Positions 1 to 8,141 of a stretch of DNA of 64,000 nucleotides are shown here, piece after piece. The stretch is from positions 496,001-560,000 of the forward strand of contig JACJYU010000002.1 in assembly GCA_020635915.1 (NCBI GenBank), given 5' to 3'. Source of the stretch: Flammeovirgaceae bacterium. Lineage in GTDB: Bacteria; Bacteroidota; Bacteroidia; Cytophagales; Cyclobacteriaceae. Made by a program: the position numbers and the translations under genes. Within the stretch, counting starts at the first letter, position 1; every line of letters starts with the position of its first letter. The notes below the pieces were generated by a model. It was not told where the DNA came from. It worked only from the letters and a program-made list of their open reading frames with translations, and did not search any database.

Positions 1-576
1 AGAACAGAAACGTTCATTGGGGACAATACCGTCATCCGGGAGTTTGTCACCATCAGCAGGGGCACTGCCGACAAGCACAAGACCGAAATCGGCAGCAATT
101 GCCTGCTTATGGCCTATGTGCATATCGCCCATGATTGCACGGTTGGCAACAATTGTATTTTTGCCAATGCGGTTCAGGTGGCGGGGCACGTGGTCATTGA
201 GGATTGGGCCATCATTGGTGGCTCCAGTGCCGTGCACCAGTTTGTTAAAGTGGGGGCACATGTGATGGTATCCGGTGGGTCCCTGGTGAGGAAGGACATC
301 CCTCCTTACACCAAAGCTGCAAGAGAGCCCCTCACTTATTGTGGCGTCAATACCATCGGCCTTCGCAGAAGGGGGTTTTCCTCCGAAAAAATATCCGAGA
401 TCCAGGATGCATACCGCATAATCTTTTTGAAAGGGCTCAACAACTCAAAAGCCCTTGAACAGGTGGAAAACGAAATTGCACTAAGTGACGAGCGCAATTA
501 TATTATTGATTTCATCAGGAGTTCCGAGCGTGGGGTGATGAAGGGGTTCTCCACTAGCGCGGCCACCTTTGAATGA
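1..576 (+). CDS. lpxA: UDP-N-acetylglucosamine acyltransferase, 3' part
   Basis: The open frame runs in from the left edge, so the start is outside the window; about 191 C-terminal residues are present. LpxA transfers a 3-hydroxyacyl chain from ACP to UDP-GlcNAc, the first step of lipid A synthesis in the cytoplasm. Visible are left-handed beta-helix hexapeptide repeats (IGDNTVI, IGSNCLL, VGNNCIF, IEDWAII), the HIAHDC segment that carries the catalytic histidine of the family, then the GGSLVRKDIPPYTKA turn and a helical C-terminal domain (LRRRGFS...). The last four bases overlap the start of the ABC ATPase gene (ATGA), so the two are probably cotranscribed. Confidence 0.96.
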   Translation, partial: RTETFIGDNTVIREFVTISRGTADKHKTEIGSNCLLMAYVHIAHDCTVGNNCIFANAVQVAGHVVIEDWAIIGGSSAVHQFVKVGAHVMVSGGSLVRKDIPPYTKAAREPLTYCGVNTIGLRRRGFSSEKISEIQDAYRIIFLKGLNNSKALEQVENEIALSDERNYIIDFIRSSERGVMKGFSTSAATFE

Positions 577-1190
577 AAATCGCAGTTGAAAACCTCGGCA
601 AGCGCTTTAACAGGGAATGGATTTTCAAGAAATTTGATTTTGTTTTTGAGCCCGGCCATTGCTACGCCATTGTAGGGCCAAACGGGTCGGGCAAGTCCAC
701 CCTTATGCAGGTGTTGTGGGGCCAGGTGCCGGCCAGCACGGGCACCATCACCTATTCCAATAAGGAATTCACCATTCCCGGGGAAGAAGCCTACAAAAAT
801 GTGTCCATTGCCACCCCCTATATGGAATTGGTGGAAGAGTTTACCCTTAAGGAGATGGTCGAATTTCATTTTAAGTTCAAGCGGACCTTCCAAAACCTAC
901 CAGTGGCGGAACTGGCAGGGCTGATGGGGCTGGGCCAGGCCCGTGACAAGCAAATTTCAAACTTTTCCTCCGGGATGAAGCAGCGCCTAAAGCTTGGGCT
1001 GGCCTTCTTTTCAGGTACTTCCGCCCTATTTCTTGATGAACCCACCACCAACCTGGACAAGCGGGCAATCGCCTGGTACCACGAAAAACTTAGCGAATTT
1101 GGGGCCTCCAGGCTGGTGCTCATTGCCTCCAACAACGAACATGAATACCCTGAAAAGGCCCAAAAGGTTGATTTAATGAGCTTAAAATAG
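573..1190 (+). CDS. ABC transporter ATP-binding protein
   Basis: A single ATPase domain of 205 residues. Walker A is GPNGSGKST at residues 35-43, the ABC signature is SNFSSGMKQR near residue 133 and Walker B is ALFLDEPTTNLD near 155. It should power a transporter or other ABC machine at the inner membrane, but no permease gene lies beside it, so the substrate is unknown. The ATG overlaps the lpxA stop, implying translational coupling; an export role linked to the envelope is conceivable but is inference only. The length is typical of a lone nucleotide-binding subunit. Confidence 0.9.
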   Translation: MKIAVENLGKRFNREWIFKKFDFVFEPGHCYAIVGPNGSGKSTLMQVLWGQVPASTGTITYSNKEFTIPGEEAYKNVSIATPYMELVEEFTLKEMVEFHFKFKRTFQNLPVAELAGLMGLGQARDKQISNFSSGMKQRLKLGLAFFSGTSALFLDEPTTNLDKRAIAWYHEKLSEFGASRLVLIASNNEHEYPEKAQKVDLMSLK

Positions 1191-1317
1191 GTTACATTTG
1201 GTGCGGCTGCGCGATTAAATGTGCAATCAAACGCTTGTTTTTGGGCACGTTCCCCGGGTCTCTTTTTTTAGAAACCCCATTTTCTTAAGTTTAATATGTT
1301 TTTTTAAAAGGCACGGA

Positions 1318-1782
1318 ATGAAGCAAACAGGAAAGCTAATTATGATGGGGGTTGTTTTTGCGGCCCTCCTGGCAAGCCAGGGGTGCAAAAAGAAATCTGG
1401 CCCTGGGGAAACGGTTGAAGACATCCAACTGGCCAAACTCTCCAAAACATGGAACGCCACATCAGTGGAATTGGACAACGTGGCCCAAACCGGGTACGAC
1501 AATTTTGCCCTTACCATATCTGGTACCGCTGGAACCTCTTTGTTTGGGTACAAAGCGGATGGCCGGCCCACCACCCTTAGCCCTTGGCTGTCCTCGGGGC
1601 AATGGAAGTTTGGCGCCAGCCCTGAAACCCAAATTATCAGGGACCCCGATACGGCCGATGAACTTGACCTTACCTATTCGGTAACAGACACCCAATTGCT
1701 AATCACCTTTACCTTCAACGGGGACGGGTACCTCGGCAGGGTTTCCAATGTAAAAGGGCAATGGGTGTTCACCTTTGAATAA
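1318..1782 (+). CDS. putative lipocalin-like lipoprotein
   Basis: A 154-residue protein with a lipoprotein signal: MKQTGK, a hydrophobic stretch, then LLASQGC with the lipidated cysteine at about residue 23, followed by KKKSG. The open frame extends 33 codons upstream, but the ATG at 1318 gives the clean signal peptide and is preferred. The mature part (LSKTWNATSVELDN...WVFTFE) is beta-rich and resembles the small lipocalin-like lipoproteins common in Bacteroidota. A TACATTTG hexamer-plus-two matching the TAnnTTTG -7 element lies at 1193-1200. Function unknown; it faces mutS2 tail to tail. Confidence 0.75.
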   Translation: MKQTGKLIMMGVVFAALLASQGCKKKSGPGETVEDIQLAKLSKTWNATSVELDNVAQTGYDNFALTISGTAGTSLFGYKADGRPTTLSPWLSSGQWKFGASPETQIIRDPDTADELDLTYSVTDTQLLITFTFNGDGYLGRVSNVKGQWVFTFE

Positions 1783-1874
1783 GCCGGGGCCACTAATCCA
1801 TAAAGGAGGCTTCCGCTTACCCGCCAGGCCAAGGATAGGAAAACCTTATCAGTCAGGCCAATGCTTTTGGTTGC

Positions 1875-4235
1875 TTATTTCAACACTACGGTCGTGACCC
1901 CGTCACCTCCCCGTTCAATATGCTCATGGCCAAAGCCAGCCACATTTTTATTTTGCTTTAACCTCTCCTTTACCACGCCACGCAAAACACCCTCGCCTTT
2001 GCCATGGAGTATTTTTAGTGCCCCATGCCCCAGCAGCACCGCATCGTCCAAAAACTGGTCCAATACCGGCACCACCTCCTCTGCCCGCATGCCGCGCACA
2101 TCCAGCGTTGGGTTAAATTGGGCTTGCCTGGCAAATAAGTCCACCCCGTAGGACCGCCCCGGCCTTGATGCCCTGGCCTCCCCGGCATTGCTTTTTACCA
2201 GTTTCCCTACCTGGAGGGTAGAACGCATGTCCCCAAACTGCACCACCGCGGATTTTCCCTTAATCAACACCACCTGCCCCGTAACATCCTGCCCTGCCAT
2301 CCTGACGAAATCCCCTTCCTTAATCCCCTCCTGTACAGGGGAAACCCCACCTTCCCGGTTTGGCTTCACGCTTTCCTTTAAGCCTTCCAGGTTTTGCCTC
2401 ACCCTCCTGGTTTCCTTTTTCTCCGCCTTGTTTTCTTTGATGTGTCGAATGGTTTTTTCAATCTCCTTATTGGTTTGCTTGATGAGCAATGCCGCTTCTT
2501 CCTTGGCTTTGTTGATGATTTCTTTTTTCCGTGCCTCCAGGTCCTGGTATAGCCTGTTGTATTTTTCCAATACTTCATGGTACCGGGCTTCCTTTTCCCT
2601 CGCCTGCCCTTCCCGCCTTACCAATTCCAGTTGCTCATCGTTCACTTTCTTTATTAGCGCCTCCAGCCCGGTAAGGTCTTTGCCAATGATTCCTTCCGCT
2701 TCACTGACAATCCCCCCCAAGCCGGTCTTGCGTGCGATTTCCAACGCAAAGGAGCTGCCGGGCTTTCCGATGTCCAGTACAAATAACGGTTCCAGTTTTT
2801 TGCTGTCAAATTGCATGGAGGCATTCCTTATTCCCTCATTTTGACCGGCATACAGTTTAAGGTTGTAGTAATGGGTGGTGGCCACGCCCCATACTTTCTT
2901 GCCTACCAGGTTTCTTAAAATGGCCTCGGCAATCCCGCCCCCAAAATTAGGGTCCGTTCCCGCCCCCAGCTCGTCCATAAGCACCAGGGTATGCTCATTC
3001 GCCCGGTCCACAAAATGGCGCATGTTGCGAAGATGGGAACTATAGGTGCTCAGGTCGTTTTCAATGGACTGTTGGTCGCCAATATCCAGGAAGATGTGAT
3101 GGAAAATACCTACCTCGGATTTTTCGTCAAGTGGCACCAACAACCCGCATTGGGCCATGTACTGGATAAGCCCCGCCGTCTTCAGGCATACCGATTTTCC
3201 ACCGGCATTGGGCCCCGATACCAGCAAAAACCGGTCCTGCCCGTTGAGGTCGATGGTGAGGGGCACCACTGGGCGTTTTCCTTTATGGGACAACAAAAGA
3301 AGCGGGTGGCGCGCGTTGACCCAGTCCAATTTGGGGCCATCGTGTAATACGGGAAGCCCCGCCCCTATGTCCAAGGCAAACTTTGTTTTAGCCTGAATGA
3401 AATCCAGCTTGCCCAGGAAATCAAAACCCACCTTCAAGGCCGGAAGGTTCTCCCTGAGCAGGGAGGTAAGCTCCCGCAAAATTTTTATCACCTCCCTCCT
3501 TTCCTCCAATTCAAGGTTCCTGATCTCGTTGTTGGCCTCGATCACTTCGGTCGGTTCCATGTACACGGTTTGCCCTGTTGCGGATTCGTCCATGATCACG
3601 CCCCGTACCTTTCTTTTGTATTCCGACAAAACAGGGATCACCACACGCCCATCCCGGATAACGGGTGAACTTCCTTCCGGGGCCATGCCTTTTTCCACCG
3701 CTTCCCGGAACATTTGGTCGACCAGTTTCCTGGCACGGCCCGATTCGTCTTTTAACTTTTTCCGTATCCGGGAAAGCCCGGTGCTGGCATTGTCCCTTAC
3801 CCCACCTTTGTCATCGATCCTGGCGTGGATGGCGCTTTTTACCGGCCCAGGCAGGTCCACGGGCGCGGCCAGCAGGAAGAGGTTGGGGCAAGCCTCCTGT
3901 TCTTTTTTAAGAAAGGCCAGGCAGTCTTCAATCACCTGGGCCGCAAGGGCTATTTCGTGCAGGGGGCCGGCCTCCACAAAGCTGTTTTCTATCGCTATGA
4001 CCGGATATAATGGCGTGGGGTCAAAATATTGCGTGATCGGCAAAGGGATGGCCCGCTCCACAAAGCTTTTGAATTCGTGCCCCTGGCAGAGGAGCACCTT
4101 GATAATGTGGTGTTCCGTCCGGAACCTCATCTCGTCCACCTCGCCACGGCCCAGGCCACTCAGGCAGTACCCTTTTACCAACTGGCGGATCTGGTCAAAC
4201 CCAAGCTTGGACTCAAAATCAGAGGGGTAAGTCAT
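1875..4235 (-). CDS. mutS2: MutS2 family DNA-binding ATPase with Smr domain
   Basis: 786 residues, full length for the family. After an N-terminal core and helical lever come the ATPase motifs: Walker A GPNAGGKSVCLKT near residue 340 and Walker B LVLMDELGAGTDPNFGG near 420. A long charged coiled coil follows, then a C-terminal Smr domain with LDVRGMRAEEV and HGKGEGVLR. MutS2 is known from other bacteria to suppress homologous recombination and, in Bacillus, to act on collided ribosomes; it does not do classical mismatch repair. The stop of mutS2 is followed by a short convergent gap to the upstream lipoprotein gene. It is probably cotranscribed with the DUF4296 gene, whose stop lies 12 nt before its start. 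Confidence 0.95.
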   Translation of the reverse strand: MTYPSDFESKLGFDQIRQLVKGYCLSGLGRGEVDEMRFRTEHHIIKVLLCQGHEFKSFVERAIPLPITQYFDPTPLYPVIAIENSFVEAGPLHEIALAAQVIEDCLAFLKKEQEACPNLFLLAAPVDLPGPVKSAIHARIDDKGGVRDNASTGLSRIRKKLKDESGRARKLVDQMFREAVEKGMAPEGSSPVIRDGRVVIPVLSEYKRKVRGVIMDESATGQTVYMEPTEVIEANNEIRNLELEERREVIKILRELTSLLRENLPALKVGFDFLGKLDFIQAKTKFALDIGAGLPVLHDGPKLDWVNARHPLLLLSHKGKRPVVPLTIDLNGQDRFLLVSGPNAGGKSVCLKTAGLIQYMAQCGLLVPLDEKSEVGIFHHIFLDIGDQQSIENDLSTYSSHLRNMRHFVDRANEHTLVLMDELGAGTDPNFGGGIAEAILRNLVGKKVWGVATTHYYNLKLYAGQNEGIRNASMQFDSKKLEPLFVLDIGKPGSSFALEIARKTGLGGIVSEAEGIIGKDLTGLEALIKKVNDEQLELVRREGQAREKEARYHEVLEKYNRLYQDLEARKKEIINKAKEEAALLIKQTNKEIEKTIRHIKENKAEKKETRRVRQNLEGLKESVKPNREGGVSPVQEGIKEGDFVRMAGQDVTGQVVLIKGKSAVVQFGDMRSTLQVGKLVKSNAGEARASRPGRSYGVDLFARQAQFNPTLDVRGMRAEEVVPVLDQFLDDAVLLGHGALKILHGKGEGVLRGVVKERLKQNKNVAGFGHEHIERGGDGVTTVVLK

Positions 4236-4247
4236 GGACTAAAAACT

Positions 4248-4601
4248 TCAATCGGGCGTGCCGGCCATACGTTGCTCCCTGAGGTTGAGCGTATCGATAA
4301 CGGCATCCAGTATTTTTTCCAATTCTTCCGGCCGCTGGAAGTAATATTCATAACTAGCGGTCAATGTGGAGTCTGCAATACCTCTGGAAACGGTAACGGA
4401 CCTGTCGAAATGCGCGAAAAGCTTATAGGCCGAATCCCTTGGTACCCCCGCTACGGTAACTTTTGCCTCCGACAGGTAAACGTCCACCAGCAGGGCCACC
4501 ATCTCGTCCTTGTCCAGCAGGCCGGCCGGCCTCTCTTCCTGCCTGCACTGCGGCAGCACCACAACCGCCACAATCGCCAAATACTTTGCCCAGCCCGTCA
4601 T
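4248..4601 (-). CDS. DUF4296-type small lipoprotein
   Basis: 117 residues from the ATG at 4601. The open frame reaches 4664, but the later start gives a proper lipoprotein signal (MTGWAKYLAIVAVVVLPQC) with the lipid cysteine at about residue 19. The rest (LLDKDEMVALLVDVYLSEA...YEYYFQRPEELEKILDAVIDTL) matches the pattern of the Bacteroidota DUF4296 family, whose function is unknown. A TAAATTTG -7 element on the minus strand at 4620-4627 also supports the later start. It lies directly upstream of mutS2 and divergent from the DUF58 gene. Confidence 0.8.
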   Translation of the reverse strand: MTGWAKYLAIVAVVVLPQCRQEERPAGLLDKDEMVALLVDVYLSEAKVTVAGVPRDSAYKLFAHFDRSVTVSRGIADSTLTASYEYYFQRPEELEKILDAVIDTLNLREQRMAGTPD

Positions 4602-4672
4602 ATGGGTAACACCTTTTGTCAAATTTACCGTTGGATACAATGAAAACGGCTTCAAAATACTCATATTTCACC

Positions 4673-4680
4673 TATTTTTG
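4673..4680 (+). promoter_or_regulatory. TAnnTTTG -7 element before the DUF58 operon
   Basis: TATTTTTG fits the Bacteroidota sigma-70 -7 consensus TAnnTTTG. It sits 22 nt before the chosen GTG start of the DUF58 gene, so that start, not any upstream ATG in the same frame, is likely. No clear TTG -33 element is visible at the ideal distance. Confidence 0.5.
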
Positions 4681-4701
4681 GGCCACAAAATCAGAAGTTT
4701 G

Positions 4702-5580
4702 GTGAAGGACCTGGTCAAAAAACTTAGGAAGTACGAGATCCAGATAAGGAAGGCCATTAATAGCCAGATGCAGGGCGACTTTAGCTCTATCTTCAAAGGT
4801 TCGGGCTTGGAGTTTGACGATGTGCGCCCCTACCAATATGGCGATGACATCCGCACCATCGACTGGAACGTTTCTGCCAAAGGCCATGGCACCTTTGTCA
4901 AAACCTTTAAGGAAGAAAAGGAACAGACCATCTTTTTCATCATGGACGTAAGTGCTTCGGAGGAAATTGGCACCCCGGGGAAGACCAAGTTTGAGATAGG
5001 CAGGGAGATTTGTGGCGTGCTTGCCCTTTCCGGGGTGAAGGAGTCGAGCCAGGTGGGCCTGATCTGCTACTCTGACCAAAACGAGAAATACCTGCGCCCC
5101 AAAAAAGGAATGGCACAAGCCTATGAAATCATTTCCAGCCTGGTCCGGCTGGTGCCCAAATCATCAAAAACGGACCTCGCCAAAGCCATCGCCTTTGCCC
5201 TCAACACGATTAAGCGGAGGAGCGTGATCATTATGATCTCCGATTTTATTGACGAATCTTTTTACCCCAACCTGCGCTCCCTTGCCAAAAAACACGACCT
5301 GGTGCTGGTGCAAATCCATGACAACAGGGAGACCGACCTGCCCAAACTGGGCATCATACCCGTGCAGGACAAGGAAAGCAAAAAAACATTCTGGGTAAAC
5401 ACCTCTTTTGGGGATTTTCGCAGCCGCATATTTGACCACCATAATACCCGGATAGAACAGCTTTCCGACTTTAGCAAAAAGCACCAGATCGATTTCATAA
5501 GTATAAACACCCATGAAGACTATGTGCCCAAATTGTTGCGGTTGTTCAAGGTGAGGAACAAAACGAAAAAAAGTGCTTGA
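4702..5580 (+). CDS. DUF58 domain-containing protein
   Basis: 292 residues from a GTG start (a TTG lies one codon earlier). The frame stays open to 4510, but those residues are not family-like and lie upstream of the promoter. The DUF58 hallmark RPYQYGDDIRTIDWNVSA is at residues 42-59 and a VWA-like fold follows, with a MIDAS-type DVSAS near 78 and a later SDFID. DUF58 proteins accompany MoxR ATPases and Bat proteins in bacteria and are thought to take part in envelope or stress-related chaperone functions. First gene of a three-gene operon; the next gene overlaps its stop by 8 nt. No moxR gene is next to it. Confidence 0.9.
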   Translation: MKDLVKKLRKYEIQIRKAINSQMQGDFSSIFKGSGLEFDDVRPYQYGDDIRTIDWNVSAKGHGTFVKTFKEEKEQTIFFIMDVSASEEIGTPGKTKFEIGREICGVLALSGVKESSQVGLICYSDQNEKYLRPKKGMAQAYEIISSLVRLVPKSSKTDLAKAIAFALNTIKRRSVIIMISDFIDESFYPNLRSLAKKHDLVLVQIHDNRETDLPKLGIIPVQDKESKKTFWVNTSFGDFRSRIFDHHNTRIEQLSDFSKKHQIDFISINTHEDYVPKLLRLFKVRNKTKKSA

Positions 5581-6478
5581 CCAGGTGAAACCCGTTCTTT
5601 TTGTGTTGATGGCTGTTTCTTTCCTTGCCCCTGCGCAGGAGATAGAGGTGCACGGGCAATTCCAAACAGACAGCATAAAAATCGGGGAGGTATTCCCCTA
5701 TTCCCTGTCTGCCCGGTACCCAAAATCCGAAACGGTGGTTTTCCCCGACTCCACTTTTTCTTTTGCCCCGTTTGAGATCGATCATAAAAAATACTTTGCC
5801 ACCCAAACAACCGATGGCTCCAGCCTTGACAGCGTGGTGTATTTTCTTACCTCGTTTGAGATCGATACCATTCAACGCCTCCGCCTCCCTGTTTTTGTGG
5901 TCAACCGGGCAGATTGCACTGCGGTATTTGCCAAAACCGATTCCGTTTACCTACAACAACTGGTGAAGCATGTGCCCGACTCTGTTTCGGTGGAACAACT
6001 GCCCCTGAAAACCAACACGGCCTACCAGGCGGTGGGTTGGCTGCTCAATTACCCGCTGCTGCTGCTGATCGGGGCGGGGGCCATTGTGCTCGCGGTGTTG
6101 GTATGGATTGCTTTTGGCAAACGGATCAGGCGGTACTTCGTGCTGCGCAGGCTGAACAAGGGGTACCATAGGTTCAGGAAGGATTTTGACAATGCCATAC
6201 ACGAACTGGAAACCGGCCACTCGGCCCGGCAGGCGGAAACCACCCTGGCCATGTGGAAAAAATACATGGAGCAATTGCTTTCAAGCCCCTATACCAAGTA
6301 CACCACCAAAGAAATCTTTCAGGTGGCCAAAAACGAAAAGCTTAGGGCTGCGTTGGGGAAAATCGACAAGACCATCTATGGCGGCAGGGAAGCCCTGGCG
6401 TCCACTGCCATGAACGACCTCCGGGAATATACCGAGGAGAAATTTCACGATAAGGTGGAGGAGGTAAAAAATGGATAA
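5573..6478 (+). CDS. DUF4381-like membrane protein of the Bat operon
   Basis: 301 residues starting at a GTG that overlaps the DUF58 stop; an ATG at about 5609 is an alternative. A signal sequence (KPVLFVLMAVSFLAPAQ) precedes a periplasmic beta-rich domain of roughly 140 residues, one transmembrane helix near residues 158-180 (LLNYPLLLLIGAGAIVLAVLVW), and a basic cytoplasmic helical tail. This architecture and its position between DUF58 and BatA match the DUF4381-like partner seen in bat operons. Its role is presumably to anchor or bridge the two VWA-type proteins; that is inference. Confidence 0.75.
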   Translation: MLDQVKPVLFVLMAVSFLAPAQEIEVHGQFQTDSIKIGEVFPYSLSARYPKSETVVFPDSTFSFAPFEIDHKKYFATQTTDGSSLDSVVYFLTSFEIDTIQRLRLPVFVVNRADCTAVFAKTDSVYLQQLVKHVPDSVSVEQLPLKTNTAYQAVGWLLNYPLLLLIGAGAIVLAVLVWIAFGKRIRRYFVLRRLNKGYHRFRKDFDNAIHELETGHSARQAETTLAMWKKYMEQLLSSPYTKYTTKEIFQVAKNEKLRAALGKIDKTIYGGREALASTAMNDLREYTEEKFHDKVEEVKNG

Positions 6479-7514
6479 GCTGATGGAGGCCTGGTATTCG
6501 CTTTCCTGGTTTTATCCGGGGACTTTAAAAGGCTTTACGTGGGCAAGCCCCTTGTACCTTTACCTGCTGTTGCTCGTTCCCCTTCTTTTTGTGCTCAGGT
6601 GGTTCCTTAAATATTTCTTCAACCAAAAGTTGCCGGTGGCGTTGGTAAAGAGCGATCTAAAAAAAACGCCCCTCACCCTGGTCCGGCTCCTCCCGGATTT
6701 TTTACTGGCCCTCGTGCTGGCCCTTGTATTGGTGGCCCTGGCCCGGCCACAGAAAACAAACGAAAAGGTAGAGCAATGGACGGAAGGCATAGACATCATC
6801 CTGGCCATTGATATTTCCCAGTCCATGCAAATCGAAGACTTCACCCCCAACAGGCTGGAAGCGGCCAAGGACGTGGCCCGCGACTTCATCAAAGGGCGCG
6901 TGCAGGACCGCATAGGCATAGTGGTGTTCTCCGGGGACGCCTTTTCACTGGCCCCCCTTACCACCGATTATGATTTGTTGTACGCCTACCTGGACGAAAT
7001 TGGTTTTGATATGATCGAAAACCGGGGGACGGCCATCGGGAGCGCCCTGGCGGTAGTCACCAACCGCATGAGGGAGTCCGACTCGAAATCCAAAGTTTGT
7101 ATCTTGCTGAGTGATGGGGACAACACGGCAGGGAACATAGACCCCATTACTGCCGCAGAACTTGCCGCTGCCTACAACATCAAGACCTATACCATAGTGG
7201 TAGGGAAAGAGGGGCTGGTGCCTTTTGGCAAAGACTATTTTGGCAGGCCACATATGGTGGAAAATACAGTGGACGAAACCACCATGCGAAAAATTGCCAA
7301 GATTAGCAACGGGCAGTTCTTCCGTGCCACGGACAACGAGGCCCTTAAGAACGTGTTTGAGACCATCGACACTTATGAAAAGGCAGAAATCAAGGAAACG
7401 CGATTCAAAGACACGGCCGATTTTTATTTTGTTTATTTGAGGTGGGCCCTGGTTTTGATGTTGCTATGGATGCTGCTAAAATCCAGTTTCCTCAGCAACG
7501 TGCTACAGGATTAA
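6471..7514 (+). CDS. BatA-like VWA domain membrane protein
   Basis: 347 residues. Two N-terminal transmembrane segments (about 28-47 and 75-91) are followed by a von Willebrand A domain with the metal-binding DISQS at 114-118, the conserved threonine region ENRGTAIGSAL and LLSDGDN, and a third transmembrane segment near the C-terminus. This is the BatA/BatB arrangement, linked in Bacteroides to aerotolerance. The start overlaps the previous gene by 8 nt. No batB, batC or batD follows: the operon stops here, facing the LysE-like gene with a 12-nt tail overlap. Confidence 0.88.
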   Translation: MDKLMEAWYSLSWFYPGTLKGFTWASPLYLYLLLLVPLLFVLRWFLKYFFNQKLPVALVKSDLKKTPLTLVRLLPDFLLALVLALVLVALARPQKTNEKVEQWTEGIDIILAIDISQSMQIEDFTPNRLEAAKDVARDFIKGRVQDRIGIVVFSGDAFSLAPLTTDYDLLYAYLDEIGFDMIENRGTAIGSALAVVTNRMRESDSKSKVCILLSDGDNTAGNIDPITAAELAAAYNIKTYTIVVGKEGLVPFGKDYFGRPHMVENTVDETTMRKIAKISNGQFFRATDNEALKNVFETIDTYEKAEIKETRFKDTADFYFVYLRWALVLMLLWMLLKSSFLSNVLQD

Positions 7515-8141
7515 CTCCCCGGTAAAGGTTTGGGCGACCATGATAAGGCGCCCCCCGAACACGATGAGCAGAATGCCCAGGGCCACGTTCATAATGGCCA
7601 TAAACCGGCTGGTCACAATGCTCCTCAGCTTGTCGGCCAAATAAGCCTTGGCCACGTCCGTAACCAGTACGGTGGACAATAACGAGGCCAGGAAAACAAC
7701 TAGGGTAAACCCTCCAGAATAGCCCATGTCCAGGGAAGCAATGCTTATGACGCCAATCCAAAAGACGGGGACCATGGGGCTAAGCCCATTGATCACAAAC
7801 CCCTTAAGGATGTACCTGAAAAAGCCCTTTTCCGTTCCTGTCGCCACTGCCTTGTGCATCCGCCTCCGGCTTTTTACCAGCAGGTGGTAGAGGCCGAACA
7901 AAATCAGGATGGTGCCCCCCACATAGGCCAGGTACATCCTGAACTTTCCATCCTCCAGCACCTGGGCCATGCCCAGGTAGCAAATGGCCACATAAAAAAT
8001 ATCGCTTAGCGAAACGCCTGTGGCCACCAACACACCATTCCAAAAACCCTTTTCCACACTGGTTTGTATGATGGTAAAGAAGACCGGGCCCACCAGCAGC
8101 GCCAGGACCAGGCCGAATTTTACTCCATTTAGTACGATCAT
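7503..8141 (-). CDS. LysE-family translocator
   Basis: 212 residues with about six hydrophobic helices. The N-terminus GVKFGLVLALLVGPVFFTIIQTSVEKGF matches the LysE/RhtB amino-acid exporter signature, and the internal GLSPMVPVFWI resembles the second half-repeat. It is an inner-membrane exporter, likely of an amino acid or derivative; substrate unknown. The ATG overlaps the stop of the GH3-like gene by 4 nt, so the two form an operon. A functional link, for instance export of an amino-acid conjugate made by the GH3-like enzyme, is possible but not shown. Confidence 0.88.
   Translation of the reverse strand: MIVLNGVKFGLVLALLVGPVFFTIIQTSVEKGFWNGVLVATGVSLSDIFYVAICYLGMAQVLEDGKFRMYLAYVGGTILILFGLYHLLVKSRRRMHKAVATGTEKGFFRYILKGFVINGLSPMVPVFWIGVISIASLDMGYSGGFTLVVFLASLLSTVLVTDVAKAYLADKLRSIVTSRFMAIMNVALGILLIVFGGRLIMVAQTFTGELIL

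Noticed and set aside
6460..6470. Shine-Dalgarno site for batA (GGAGGAGG)
   Set aside because: It encodes KVEEVKNG of the preceding gene, and translation in this phylum rarely relies on such sites.
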